Made by a program: the position numbers and the translations under genes
Assembly: GCA_000509105.1 (NCBI GenBank)
Contig: BAIF02000072.1
Location: 1-42,036, forward strand
DNA length: 42,036 bases
Direction: 5' to 3'
Source: Clostridiales bacterium VE202-21
GTDB lineage: Bacteria > Bacillota > Clostridia > Lachnospirales > Lachnospiraceae
Shown: positions 27,021-36,000 of the stretch, one piece after another
How positions within the stretch are numbered: the stretch's first letter is position 1
Layout of the letters: every line of letters begins with the position of its first letter
The notes under the pieces: model-generated
The model's database searches: none
The model's input: the letters and a program-made list of their open reading frames with translations, nothing else
What the model was told of the DNA's origin: nothing

Positions 27021-27046
27021 AGCTACGGTTACGCCGTAGCTTTTTT
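27021..27046 (+). terminator. Intrinsic terminator before the AAA/protease pair
   Basis: An eight-base-pair stem (AGCTACGG with CCGTAGCT), a five-base loop and a TTTTTT tract make a textbook terminator. It isolates the AAA/protease operon from anything transcribed upstream. Confidence 0.85.
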
Positions 27047-27225
27047 GATATCTGCGTATTAGTTTTTAATGAGCGCATGCAAGGTGATGCTACGAATACA
27101 TAGCAATAATTTTAGAAGGGTTAGGCCACAAAAATAATGATTGAGTTAGTGTTAATTATTACAATATTTCGTGCAGGATTGAATAAACTATGATAATATA
27201 TAGCTAGTAGAAAGAAGGTGAAAGT

Positions 27226-28188
27226 ATGGCTACCATTGAGCAAGTAAAGGCATTAATGAGAATGCATTTTGAAGATAACGATGAAAAGTTTAAGTCTATA
27301 GCGCTTCAGATAGCGGCTCATGAGGCGAAAATAGGCCATACTGCAAGTGCGCGTGAAATTAAAGAAATCGTTCAGAATCCCAAATATAAAGCTCAGAAAA
27401 AACTTGTTAAATTTAATACAAAATACGACATGTTAGAACAGAAAATCTCTGAATTTAGCTTTCATGATTTGGTTTTGTCAGAGGAATTAGAGATTAAGGT
27501 GCAGCGAATCATTACAGAATATCGTAAAAGAGATCTTCTAAGAAAGAACGGTTTGAAGAATCGTAGTAAGATTTTAATAGTAGGTGAACCGGGAACCGGG
27601 AAAACCATGACGGCCTCAGTATTAGCTGACGAATTGGGCTTGCCGCTATATGTTATCCAAATAGATAAGCTGGTAACAAAATATATGGGTGAAACCAGTG
27701 TTAAACTAAGACAGGTATTTGATTGCATACAGGAAATACAAGGGATATACTTTTTTGATGAATTTGATGCTATAGGTTCTGATCGTTCATTGGATAATGA
27801 TGTTGGAGAGATGCGAAGAATTTTAAACTCATTTTTGCAGTATCTGGAAAATGATGATTCATATAGTATTATTCTTGCTGCAACCAACAATCCTAAATTA
27901 TTAGATAAAGCATTGTTTAGAAGGTTTGATGATGTACTTGAATATAAGTTGCCGGATTTAGGCCAAATACAATGTATATTGGAAAAACATTTGGATGGCT
28001 TGGCACTAAATGATGTTTTTGATGATCAGGTTTATGAAAGTGCAAGAGGATTGAACCATGCAGATATCGTAAAGGCCTGTGAAGAGGCAATTAAATATTC
28101 ATTAATCAATGACGAAAACATAAGCAAGGCAATGATTTTATCATATATACAGGATAGGAAAGGCCTTTATAGATTCAAGGAGGCATAA
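27226..28188 (+). CDS. AAA-family ATPase paired with a subtilisin-like protease
   Basis: This 320-residue soluble ATPase has an N-terminal helical region (about 1-100), then one AAA module: Walker A GEPGTGKT with Lys126, Walker B FFDEFDAIG with Asp178-Glu179, sensor-1 AATNN, and an arginine finger in LFRRFDD. The small alpha-helical lid follows. It resembles the FtsH/spastin-type AAA core but has no membrane segment and no zinc-protease domain. The ATG follows AGAAGGTG. The stop lies eight bases before the protease start, whose GGAGG is inside this gene, so the two are co-expressed. It probably controls, unfolds substrates for, or senses a signal for the protease (inference). The DNA is visibly more AT-rich than the glycan genes. 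Confidence 0.88.
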   Translation: MATIEQVKALMRMHFEDNDEKFKSIALQIAAHEAKIGHTASAREIKEIVQNPKYKAQKKLVKFNTKYDMLEQKISEFSFHDLVLSEELEIKVQRIITEYRKRDLLRKNGLKNRSKILIVGEPGTGKTMTASVLADELGLPLYVIQIDKLVTKYMGETSVKLRQVFDCIQEIQGIYFFDEFDAIGSDRSLDNDVGEMRRILNSFLQYLENDDSYSIILAATNNPKLLDKALFRRFDDVLEYKLPDLGQIQCILEKHLDGLALNDVFDDQVYESARGLNHADIVKACEEAIKYSLINDENISKAMILSYIQDRKGLYRFKEA

Positions 28189-28196
28189 TATACTAA

Positions 28197-30707
28197 ATGG
28201 GTAGAAATTTAAAGAATATTTATATTAATGAGGCAGGGGAAGGTTTAAAATATAAACCTGTTACAGGAGGCAGTGGAAAAACGAATTATCCTCCAAGAAG
28301 CAATAGAATTCAGCATGGAAAATGGATAGAAAGCCAATTTGAACTTGCATGGAAAGAAGCAGAGAAGTCATGCAGGGACAAATTGGCTGTTTCTGCATCT
28401 GCAAGAGAAGGCGTTTACCTGCAGGTTAAGGGAAAAGCCGGCTATGATTTATTGACTAGAAGTTTAGAAAATACAAGTCAGGGAATCAGGTTGGCAAACA
28501 TACAAACTGATAGTGATAATGTTATATCGGCAACTATCTTTATTCCTAATAAAAAGCACGAGTTTTTTATAAAGAAAATTGAAAAATATGTTGGAAGAGA
28601 GTCGGGCACAGATGTTATCGGTACAGTGGAGAGCATACAAGCAGCTTTGTTAGAAGCTTTCTGGATTGGTAATAAAGAAGCAATTCCAAAAGATGATAAA
28701 AGCATATGGTGTGAGGTCTGGCTGCGCTATGAATTAAAGGAAGATGTATCTAAAGTTAAGAACGAGTTTTTCAGCCTTTGCAAAAGTTTGGGCATAAAGA
28801 CGAAAACACAACATATATTGTTTCCAGAAAGAATCGTAGTAGGAGTTAATGCAGATGGAAGACAATTGACCGAGTTATTGGGATATAGTTCAAGAATTGC
28901 AGAATACAGAAAAATGTCTGTACTTACATCCTTTTTTATTGAGATGAAGGGTGCGGATCAAAGAGCATGGAGTGATGATTTAGCAAAAAGAATTAGCACA
29001 AAAAATATGACGGATACCTCGGTATGTCTGTTAGATACAGGCGTTAACAATGGGCATCCTTTACTAGAAAAATTATTAAAAGATACTGATAGACAGACTA
29101 TAGATTTGTCAAAAGGTCCTGAAGATAAGAATGGACATGGCACGAATATGGCCGGTATAGCGGCATTTTTTACGTTAGAGGACAAACTGGAATCAATGGA
29201 TGTATTTGAGGCGTATCATTTTTTAGAATCCGTTAAAATGATGGATAGACCAGATGATAATCCGGAAGAATTGTATGGTGAATTGACAGCCGAGGCAATT
29301 AGCTTAGCAGAAATAGAAAACCCCGATACAAATCGTGTAATATGCATGGCGATAACAGCAAATACAAATATTGATAAGGATGGCAGACCTTCATCTTGGT
29401 CAGGAGCATTAGATGCTATTATTTCAGAAGCGGAAGAGGAAGCGGTGAAAAAGGCTAAGAAGTTGATGCTTGTTTCAGCTGGAAATACAACTCTTGAGGA
29501 GTTAAAAGATACTAGTAATTATAAGGCTGCTGTAGTAAATCATTCTGTTGAAGATCCCGGACAAGCATGGAATGCTATTACAGTAGGGGCTTATACGGAA
29601 TTAGACCAGATAGATAATCCATTATATAAGGGATTCGAGCCGTTAGCGGAATGTGGTGATTTTTCCCCGTATACTTCGTCGTCTTTAACTTGGAACCATA
29701 ATAAATGGCCGATTAAGCCGGAAATACTTTTTGAAGGTGGAAATGTTGCATATAGTAAAAACGATGATTTTTATACTGAGGCAGAGGATCTTTCCCTGCT
29801 TACGACAAGCAATCAGTATTTAATGAGAAGGCCATTTGATATTATTTCAATGACTAGTTCCGCGGTAGCACAAGCATCTTGGATGGCGGCTAAGATTTGG
29901 AGCAATTATCCTGATTTGTGGCCTGAAACTGTACGGGCTTTAATGATACATTCTGCTGATTGGACTAAAGAAATGAAAAGAAGTATCAGTAGCAGTTCGA
30001 AGTTGTCGAAAAATGAATACAGGAAGTTACTTAGAATTTGCGGCTATGGGGTTCCCAGTATAGATAAAGCGATGTGGAGTGCAGAAAATAGTGTTAATTT
30101 GATTGTTGAAGATGAATTACAGCCATTTGTTAAAAAGGAAAATGGCAGTATAACTTGCAATGAAATGCACATACATACTTTACCGTGGCCGAAAGAACTG
30201 CTTTCAGATTGTGAAAATGCTAATGTTAAAATGCGAGTAACTTTATCATACTATATAGAGCCGGGACCTGGTGAAATTGGATGGAAAGATAAGTATAGAT
30301 ATCCTTCTTGCGGTTTATCTTTTGATGTTAATAACCCAACTGAAGACAGAGAAAATTTTACAAAACGAATTAGTAAAGAAATGCGCGAAGATGAAAACGA
30401 AAAGGGTGAAGTGAAAAACGATAGTTCACGTTGGACATTAGGGGTAAATAATCGAAATGTAGGTTCAATACATTCTGATATTTGGGAAGGGACAGCCAGT
30501 CAATTATCTGAAAGTAATCTGATAATTGTTTATCCTAAAAGTGGATGGTGGAAATCAAGGACGAACTTAAAAAAATATAATTCATACATTAGATACTCAT
30601 TAATAGTATCAATAGAAGCACCAGAAATTGATGTGGATTTGTATACGGCCATCCAGACAGAAATAAAGAATAAAACATTAACAAAAACCACGATTACAGC
30701 ATTATAG
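28197..30707 (+). CDS. Intracellular subtilisin-like (S8) serine protease
   Basis: This 836-residue protease has no signal peptide, so it acts inside the cell. Residues about 1-265 are an unrecognised N-terminal domain. The S8 catalytic domain follows: Asp280 (VCLLDTGVNNGHP), His314 (NGHGTNMAGIAA), oxyanion Asn430 (LVSAGN) and Ser554 (SMTSSAVAQASWMA). The serine motif is MTSSA where most subtilases have GTSMA. Residues from about 600 form a C-terminal extension rich in beta-type sequence (VKMRVTLSYYIEPGPGEIGW). It is coupled to the preceding AAA ATPase. A dormant cytosolic protease kept in check or loaded by an ATPase would fit a stress or anti-phage role, but that is inference. The pair is followed by a terminator. 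Confidence 0.9.
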   Translation: MGRNLKNIYINEAGEGLKYKPVTGGSGKTNYPPRSNRIQHGKWIESQFELAWKEAEKSCRDKLAVSASAREGVYLQVKGKAGYDLLTRSLENTSQGIRLANIQTDSDNVISATIFIPNKKHEFFIKKIEKYVGRESGTDVIGTVESIQAALLEAFWIGNKEAIPKDDKSIWCEVWLRYELKEDVSKVKNEFFSLCKSLGIKTKTQHILFPERIVVGVNADGRQLTELLGYSSRIAEYRKMSVLTSFFIEMKGADQRAWSDDLAKRISTKNMTDTSVCLLDTGVNNGHPLLEKLLKDTDRQTIDLSKGPEDKNGHGTNMAGIAAFFTLEDKLESMDVFEAYHFLESVKMMDRPDDNPEELYGELTAEAISLAEIENPDTNRVICMAITANTNIDKDGRPSSWSGALDAIISEAEEEAVKKAKKLMLVSAGNTTLEELKDTSNYKAAVVNHSVEDPGQAWNAITVGAYTELDQIDNPLYKGFEPLAECGDFSPYTSSSLTWNHNKWPIKPEILFEGGNVAYSKNDDFYTEAEDLSLLTTSNQYLMRRPFDIISMTSSAVAQASWMAAKIWSNYPDLWPETVRALMIHSADWTKEMKRSISSSSKLSKNEYRKLLRICGYGVPSIDKAMWSAENSVNLIVEDELQPFVKKENGSITCNEMHIHTLPWPKELLSDCENANVKMRVTLSYYIEPGPGEIGWKDKYRYPSCGLSFDVNNPTEDRENFTKRISKEMREDENEKGEVKNDSSRWTLGVNNRNVGSIHSDIWEGTASQLSESNLIIVYPKSGWWKSRTNLKKYNSYIRYSLIVSIEAPEIDVDLYTAIQTEIKNKTLTKTTITAL

Positions 30708-31094
30708 TAAGAGTTATAGTTCAAAAATGGATTATTGAAAACAATACTTGTTAATGACAACGATATCGTGGTTATATAGAGAAAATAAGGTGGTAATAAA
30801 TATTATATTTATAATGCTGAAAATAATAGATTGCAAGATTCAAAGCATTATATAGATCTTTTGCCTTAAAATCATCAATTTAAGCCGTTTGTTCTTAAAA
30901 ATAGAACAAGCGGTTTTTTGCGTTCTGTACATAGCCGTCCTTTTGGATGGTTTAAATTATGAAGGGAGGAGAATTTATGGATTAAATACAGTCTGCGTTT
31001 TTTAGATTAACCAACCGAAAAAGAATTTCTGCTATTCCCGGGACGTTTACACGTCTCCATACAGGCCAATTGAATACAGGGAGGTAAAAGAATC
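30708..31094. other. Spacer between the protease and parA
   Basis: This contains the terminator at 30882-30919, a two-codon ORF with a strong ribosome site (ATG GAT TAA at 30977-30985), and a weak hairpin at about 31048-31063 (GGGACGT with ACGTCTC). It probably holds the junction between the AAA/protease region and the conjugative element, but I cannot place an attachment site. Confidence 0.4.
30882..30919 (+). terminator. Intrinsic terminator after the protease gene
   Basis: A stem of 11 or more base pairs (about 30882-30895 with 30903-30916, including G-U pairs) and a seven-base A-rich loop are followed by a TTTTTT tract. Confidence 0.82.
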
Positions 31095-31922
31095 ATGCCC
31101 GATGGCAAAATAATTGCAATAGCAAATCAAAAAGGAGGTACAGGAAAAACATGTACAACAGTGAATTTAGGAATTGGGCTAGCCAATCAGGGAAAGAAGG
31201 TGCTGGTAGTAGATACCGATCCACAAGGAGATTTAACAACATCACTTGGCTTTAAAGATATTGATGATCTCCCCATAACATTATCAACAATCATGGGAAA
31301 GATCATAGAAGACATTCCAATAGAACCGCAGGAAGGAATCTTACACCATCAAGAGGGAGTAGATTTAATACCTGCTAATATTGAACTATCTGCAATGGAA
31401 ATGTCTCTGGTAACTGCAATGAGCAGGGAATATGTTCTTAGAAATTATTTGCAACAGATAAAGCAGGACTATGACTTTATCCTTTTGGATTGTATGCCCA
31501 GTCTTGGTATGATTACCATAAACGCATTATCAGCAGCAGATTCAATTATAATCCCAGTTCAGGCTCATTATCTTCCGGCAAAAGGGATGACGCAGTTGAT
31601 CAAAACTATTGGAAAAGTAAAAAGGCAGCTTAATCCACAATTAAAAATGGAGGGAATCTTAATTACGTTAGTAGAAGGAAGGACGAATCTAGCAAAATCT
31701 GTTTCTACAACATTACGCGAGCAATATGGAACCGCTGTTAAAGTGTTCAAGTCAGAAATTCCGAAGGCTATTGCTGCGGCAGAGACATCTGCTGAAGGGA
31801 AGAGTGTTTATGCTTACGATAAGGATAGCTTAGTAGCAAAGGCTTACGAATCGTTCACAAAGGAGGTGTTGAGAGATGGCGAAAAGCAAAGGCATCAATC
31901 TGGACCTTCCCTCAGTCGATGA
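31095..31922 (+). CDS. parA: ParA-family partition ATPase of the conjugative element
   Basis: This 275-residue ATPase drives segregation or maintenance of mobile DNA. It has the deviant Walker A KGGTGKT near residue 14 (IAIANQKGGTGKTCTTVNLG), VVDTDPQGD (Walker A' region) and FILLDCMPSLG (Walker B). It lacks the extra N-terminal DNA-binding domain of plasmid P1-type ParA, so it is the short chromosomal/ICE type. GGGAGG precedes the ATG. It overlaps parB by 47 bases, an unusually long coupling overlap. Confidence 0.95.
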   Translation: MPDGKIIAIANQKGGTGKTCTTVNLGIGLANQGKKVLVVDTDPQGDLTTSLGFKDIDDLPITLSTIMGKIIEDIPIEPQEGILHHQEGVDLIPANIELSAMEMSLVTAMSREYVLRNYLQQIKQDYDFILLDCMPSLGMITINALSAADSIIIPVQAHYLPAKGMTQLIKTIGKVKRQLNPQLKMEGILITLVEGRTNLAKSVSTTLREQYGTAVKVFKSEIPKAIAAAETSAEGKSVYAYDKDSLVAKAYESFTKEVLRDGEKQRHQSGPSLSR

Positions 31923-32817
31923 CCTGTTTACGACACAGGAAAAGCGGGAAGAACAGAACCTTGAAAAGGTAATGGACATTCCTGTTGATCTGATCGACGA
32001 CTTTCCAAACCATCCATTTAAAGTATTGGATGATTCAGAGATGATTGATTTAGGCACCAGCATAAAGGAATATGGTGTGCTTGTTCCTGCTTTAGTCAGG
32101 CCAAAAGAGGATGGTCGTTATGAGATGGTAGCTGGACATCGGCGAAAGCATGCAACTATTCTGACCGAAAAGACTGATCTTCCATGTATTGTCCGGAACT
32201 TGACAGATGACGAAGCAATTTTGATTATGGTGGATAGCAATCTTCAAAGAGAACACATTCTGCCATCAGAAAAGGCTTTCGCGTACAAAATGAAGTTAGA
32301 TGCTATGAAAAGGCAGGGAAAACGGGCTGATTTAACTTGTGCACCAATGGAGCACAAGTCAAAAGGTGTTAAATCAAGAGATCTATTGGCAACACAAAGT
32401 GAAGACAGTAGGGAACAAATTCGCCGGTACATTAGACTAACAGAACTTCTACCAGAGATTTTGGAAATGGTCGATAACAATAAAATAGCCTTCCGCCCGG
32501 CAGTAGAGATTTCCTACCTTACTATAGCGGAGCAGGAATCTCTTCTGGATTCCATGAGAAGTGAGGACTGTACACCATCTCTGGCACAGGCCATTAAAAT
32601 GAAATCATTTTCAAAAGAAGGAAAGTTAGAAGAAGCTGTGATTGCGTCGATCCTGCAGGAGGAAAAGCCAAATCAAGTGGAGCAATTCAAGATTCCACAG
32701 AATCGTATCAGCAAATATTTTCCAAAAGGGACGCCAAAAAAGAAGATGGAGGATACGATAGTATCTGCGCTGGAGATGTACCAAAAGAGGCAGAGAAACA
32801 AAGATATGGAAAGGTAA
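31876..32817 (+). CDS. parB: ParB-family DNA-binding partition protein
   Basis: This 313-residue protein would bind a centromere-like site and stimulate ParA. It has the ParB/Srx nucleotide-binding motif (MVAGHRRKHA near residue 85, and LIMVDSNLQREH) and a central helix-turn-helix region. A non-conserved insertion (about 145-170) interrupts the domain. The start lies inside parA after AAGGAGG. A perfect 14-base palindrome 154 bases downstream is a candidate binding site. ICE-type ParB proteins can also act in regulation, so partition is not certain. Confidence 0.93.
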   Translation: MAKSKGINLDLPSVDDLFTTQEKREEQNLEKVMDIPVDLIDDFPNHPFKVLDDSEMIDLGTSIKEYGVLVPALVRPKEDGRYEMVAGHRRKHATILTEKTDLPCIVRNLTDDEAILIMVDSNLQREHILPSEKAFAYKMKLDAMKRQGKRADLTCAPMEHKSKGVKSRDLLATQSEDSREQIRRYIRLTELLPEILEMVDNNKIAFRPAVEISYLTIAEQESLLDSMRSEDCTPSLAQAIKMKSFSKEGKLEEAVIASILQEEKPNQVEQFKIPQNRISKYFPKGTPKKKMEDTIVSALEMYQKRQRNKDMER

Positions 32818-33085
32818 AATTCCATGTTGCTTTGAGCAAGGACCACGGAAGTACACCAAGGGGAAAGTGGGATGTTCCACTAAACGGCGAGAAAAGTTTG
32901 AGTTCCCCCTCTCCACACCTCACCCCTTCAGATTACCAGCAGTTACCAGCGGAAAGAGAAATTATAGGAATGTGGCTAGCCACAAAACAATTGAAGAATT
33001 TATTCCACAATCAGATCTCTGCTGCGGCGGAGCTTTTTTATGCCTGTATTTATTATGGCAGACGGGCTTACAAGGAGGAAAGAAG
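32818..33085. other. Spacer between parB and the surface-protein gene
   Basis: No gene is supported; two overlapping frames here lack ribosome sites. It contains two TTACCAGC repeats ten bases apart (32933-32940 and 32943-32950) and the perfect palindrome TGTGGCTAGCCACA (32971-32984). This could be a parS-like or operator region. Confidence 0.45.
32971..32984. promoter_or_regulatory. Perfect 14-base palindrome downstream of parB
   Basis: TGTGGCTAGCCACA is its own reverse complement. By chance about two or three such 14-base palindromes are expected in 42 kb. The position right after parB, beside a short direct repeat, makes a ParB-binding site reasonable but not proven. Confidence 0.4.
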
Positions 33086-36000
33086 ATGAAACAAAAAAGA
33101 AAAATATGGAGCAGGCTGTTGGCATTGGCTGTGATAATGTCATTGAGCATTGCACCTTCACTTAGTTCTGCGACTGTCTATGCAGATGGGAAAACAGAAA
33201 ATGTAGTGTCACAGACCCAAGAAGATCAACAAGAAACAGATGAAGCACAGAGCGTGACTGCTGTTGATATCACGAAGGATATATCGGATGTAGAATTCTC
33301 GATACAGACATCTGTTGAGGGGATATCCTACAATCCGGACAGAGAGACTGTATCGCTGCTGTCTGTAAAAGACGAGAATGGCGAAGAGGCTGACACGCAG
33401 ACCTCGGGAATTTATATTGCCACGTATCTGGTAATTCCCAAGGATCAGAGTGAAAGCTATACCATCCAGAGAAATGTGATACTGACTGATACCGAAGGAA
33501 TGGCATATACGCAGGAGAATGGGGCGGATAAAAGTAAATCCGATACTGAGGCGGATGATTCAGATGGTCAGCCTGTATCACAGGAAACACCGGAATTGAA
33601 GATAAAATCTGCAGGTGAATCTGTGACAGAAGAAGAGCAGAAAGAGATACAGCGGGAACTTCAGTCAGGAGAAACCTTACTGTTTTCTACTGTGAACTCC
33701 ATCAATTTACAAGAGGATGTCTATCTGGAAGTTGGTGATGTAATTTATTATCCTGAAAACATTGGTTACTATTCTACGAACTGGTTTTACGTGAATGGAA
33801 AGCTGGCATACTGTATCGAATCACAAAAACCGACTCCGCCGACAGGCGATTATGTAGGAGAAGTGCTGGATTCAAATAAGGATCTGCAGAAAGTATTGTA
33901 CTACGGCTATGGTGGGGCCGGTGATATCACAGGGACCTATATGCCGGATTTCAGTGATGAACAGAAATATGTCTTTACACACATTGCAGCAAGTTATGCT
34001 TATGCCGGAATAGAAGGTTTTGCGGGCTGTCCATATGAGAATCTTGTTGCAGCAGGCGTTATCGGCTATATCGACAAGCTGCTGGGTATGGAGGAACCGC
34101 CAAAAGGGGAACTGTCATTTTCAGCCAACAGTGTGACGGCCGTCAGAAGTGGAGAGAAGCAGAGAACGCCGGATATTGTTCTGAATGGTGATTACAGGAA
34201 TCATATTACGATGAATCTTCCAACCGGAGTAACAGGTGTAAATACAACGAAAAACAAGAGTGTTACGGCGGGAAGCTTCACCATTAATGGTGGGGACACC
34301 TTTTATCTGGAGGCTCCTGTTTCTCAGTCAGGAAAATATTCAACAGGGGAATTACATGGTTCAATTAGAGAGACTTGGCGGACATTGGTTGTCTTCACCG
34401 GTGACGTAGATCAGGCCGTGGGTGTATTTGAATCGGAAGCGGCGCTTCCGGTCAGCTGGTCGGTTGACTGGATCAGTATGACTCGGATTTCGTTAGTGAA
34501 GAAGGATACAGATACAAAGAATCCATTATCTGGTGCAGTGTATGGCATATATAGGAATAAGGAATGCACAGACCTGCTTATGGAAATGCCAGTCACAGGC
34601 AGTGATGGGAAATGCATAAGTGGGTATTTTGAAGCTGGCATAAAAACAGTATATGTGAAAGAGATTACTGCAGCGCCTAATTATCTGAAAGATGAGTCAA
34701 CCCATGTAGTAAATGTCGAGGCAGGAAAAACCATTACTATACAGGCAGTAGATAAGGCTGTCAAAGGGAAGATTACTCTAAAGAAAGTGGATGCAGAGAC
34801 CGGCACTTTCCAACCTCAGGGAGATGGAAGCATGGAGGGAGCAGTTTTCGGACTCTATGCAAAAGAAGATATCGTGCATCCGGATGGAAGGACAGGCGTT
34901 TTGTATCCGAAAGGAACGCTGATTTCTCAGAAAACTGTAGGAAGCAAAGGAAGTATCACCTTTGAGGATTTATATCTGGGGCAGATGTATGTAAAAGAAA
35001 TCACATCTACAGAATCCTATCTGGTTCAGCCGATGGAATATGATGCAACACTAAGCTATGCCGGTCAGGAGCAGGCAATTGTAACCAGAAACCTGATTGT
35101 TGAAGAACAGGTGAAGAAGCAGGCATTTTCCCTGATTAAAATCAGCGAGGATGGGGAGCAGACAGAAACAGACTTAGTAGAAGGTGCCGGATTTAAAGTC
35201 TATCTGATAAGCGGTCTCACAAAGGTTAAGGATGGCACATTGAAACCAAAGAATGGTTCTTATTACACGGCAGAAGACTTTGTGAACTATGATTTCAGCA
35301 GGGAGACCACAGCTCTTACGTATGAGGATAAGAAGGCAGTACCGGTACCTGAATTATTTACGGATAACAAAGGCTATCTGGCAAGTCCTGAACTTGCATA
35401 TGGAATGTACGTGGTGGAAGAAAGCACGGTTCCAGGAAATTTGAACAAGGTGAACCCATTTATAGTAAATATAACGGAAGACAGCCGGGAGCCAATGGAG
35501 TGGCGTATATTTGATGACAGGCCATACCAGTTCTTTCTGAAGATTGTAAAGCGGGATGCTCAGACCGGAAATGTAGTTCTTGGGAAGAAAGCTTCATATA
35601 AGATCTATGACTGTGCAGCCAAGAAATATGTAGAACAGACAGTTAACTACCCCAAGAAGCAGAAAATCAGTGTATTTACCACTACAGAAGAAGGAATTCT
35701 GGTTACACCGGAGAAATTGAAGCCGGGAACTTACAGGATTGAAGAAGTAAAAGCTCCAGCGAGTTTTGTACGGGCCGGATGTGAAAAGGAACTGTTTTTG
35801 GGGGATAAAAAGGTATCTCTTTTAGATCTCGCTATGGAGGGAGTCTACAAAAAACAGGAACAGGAGCCGATTACCATTACAATTGAGTCTGGTAATGCAT
35901 CTGAGATTGATCCAGAGAGCGGGACACCGATGGTAACAATAGATCAGAGGAATAATGAGCAGGTAGGCAGTCTGACCATTGTTAAGGCAGGAGAACAGCT

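Larger units (their letters stand above)
26506..27225. other. 720-base repeat-rich spacer with gene remnants
   Basis: No full gene is supported. A 43-codon frame at 26554-26685 (ending EEEKQRAVI) has no good ribosome site and may be a gene tail. A frame near 26715-26783 (FTAEFTATFTTNLRHFEDYL, stop) and the 60-codon frame at 26880-27062 both run over TTTACGACA repeats. They may be echoes of an integrase tail or may not be coding at all. The repeats, a promoter-operator at 26836-26868 and a terminator at 27021-27046 are listed separately. Confidence 0.4.

Noticed and set aside
27021..27046. Attachment-site core at the terminator
   Set aside because: It fits an intrinsic terminator fully, and no second copy that could serve as the other attachment site was seen in the window.
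26880..27062. 60-codon frame over the TTTACGACA repeats
   Set aside because: There is no ribosome site, and it runs through the repeats and the terminator; a non-coding role is more likely.
32867..33085. Longer N-terminus for the Cna-B adhesin
   Set aside because: The signal peptide begins at 33086 right after AAGGAGG; the upstream extension is not signal-like.
32832..33089. 85-codon frame between parB and the adhesin
   Set aside because: It has no ribosome site, contains the palindrome and repeats, and has no recognisable motif.
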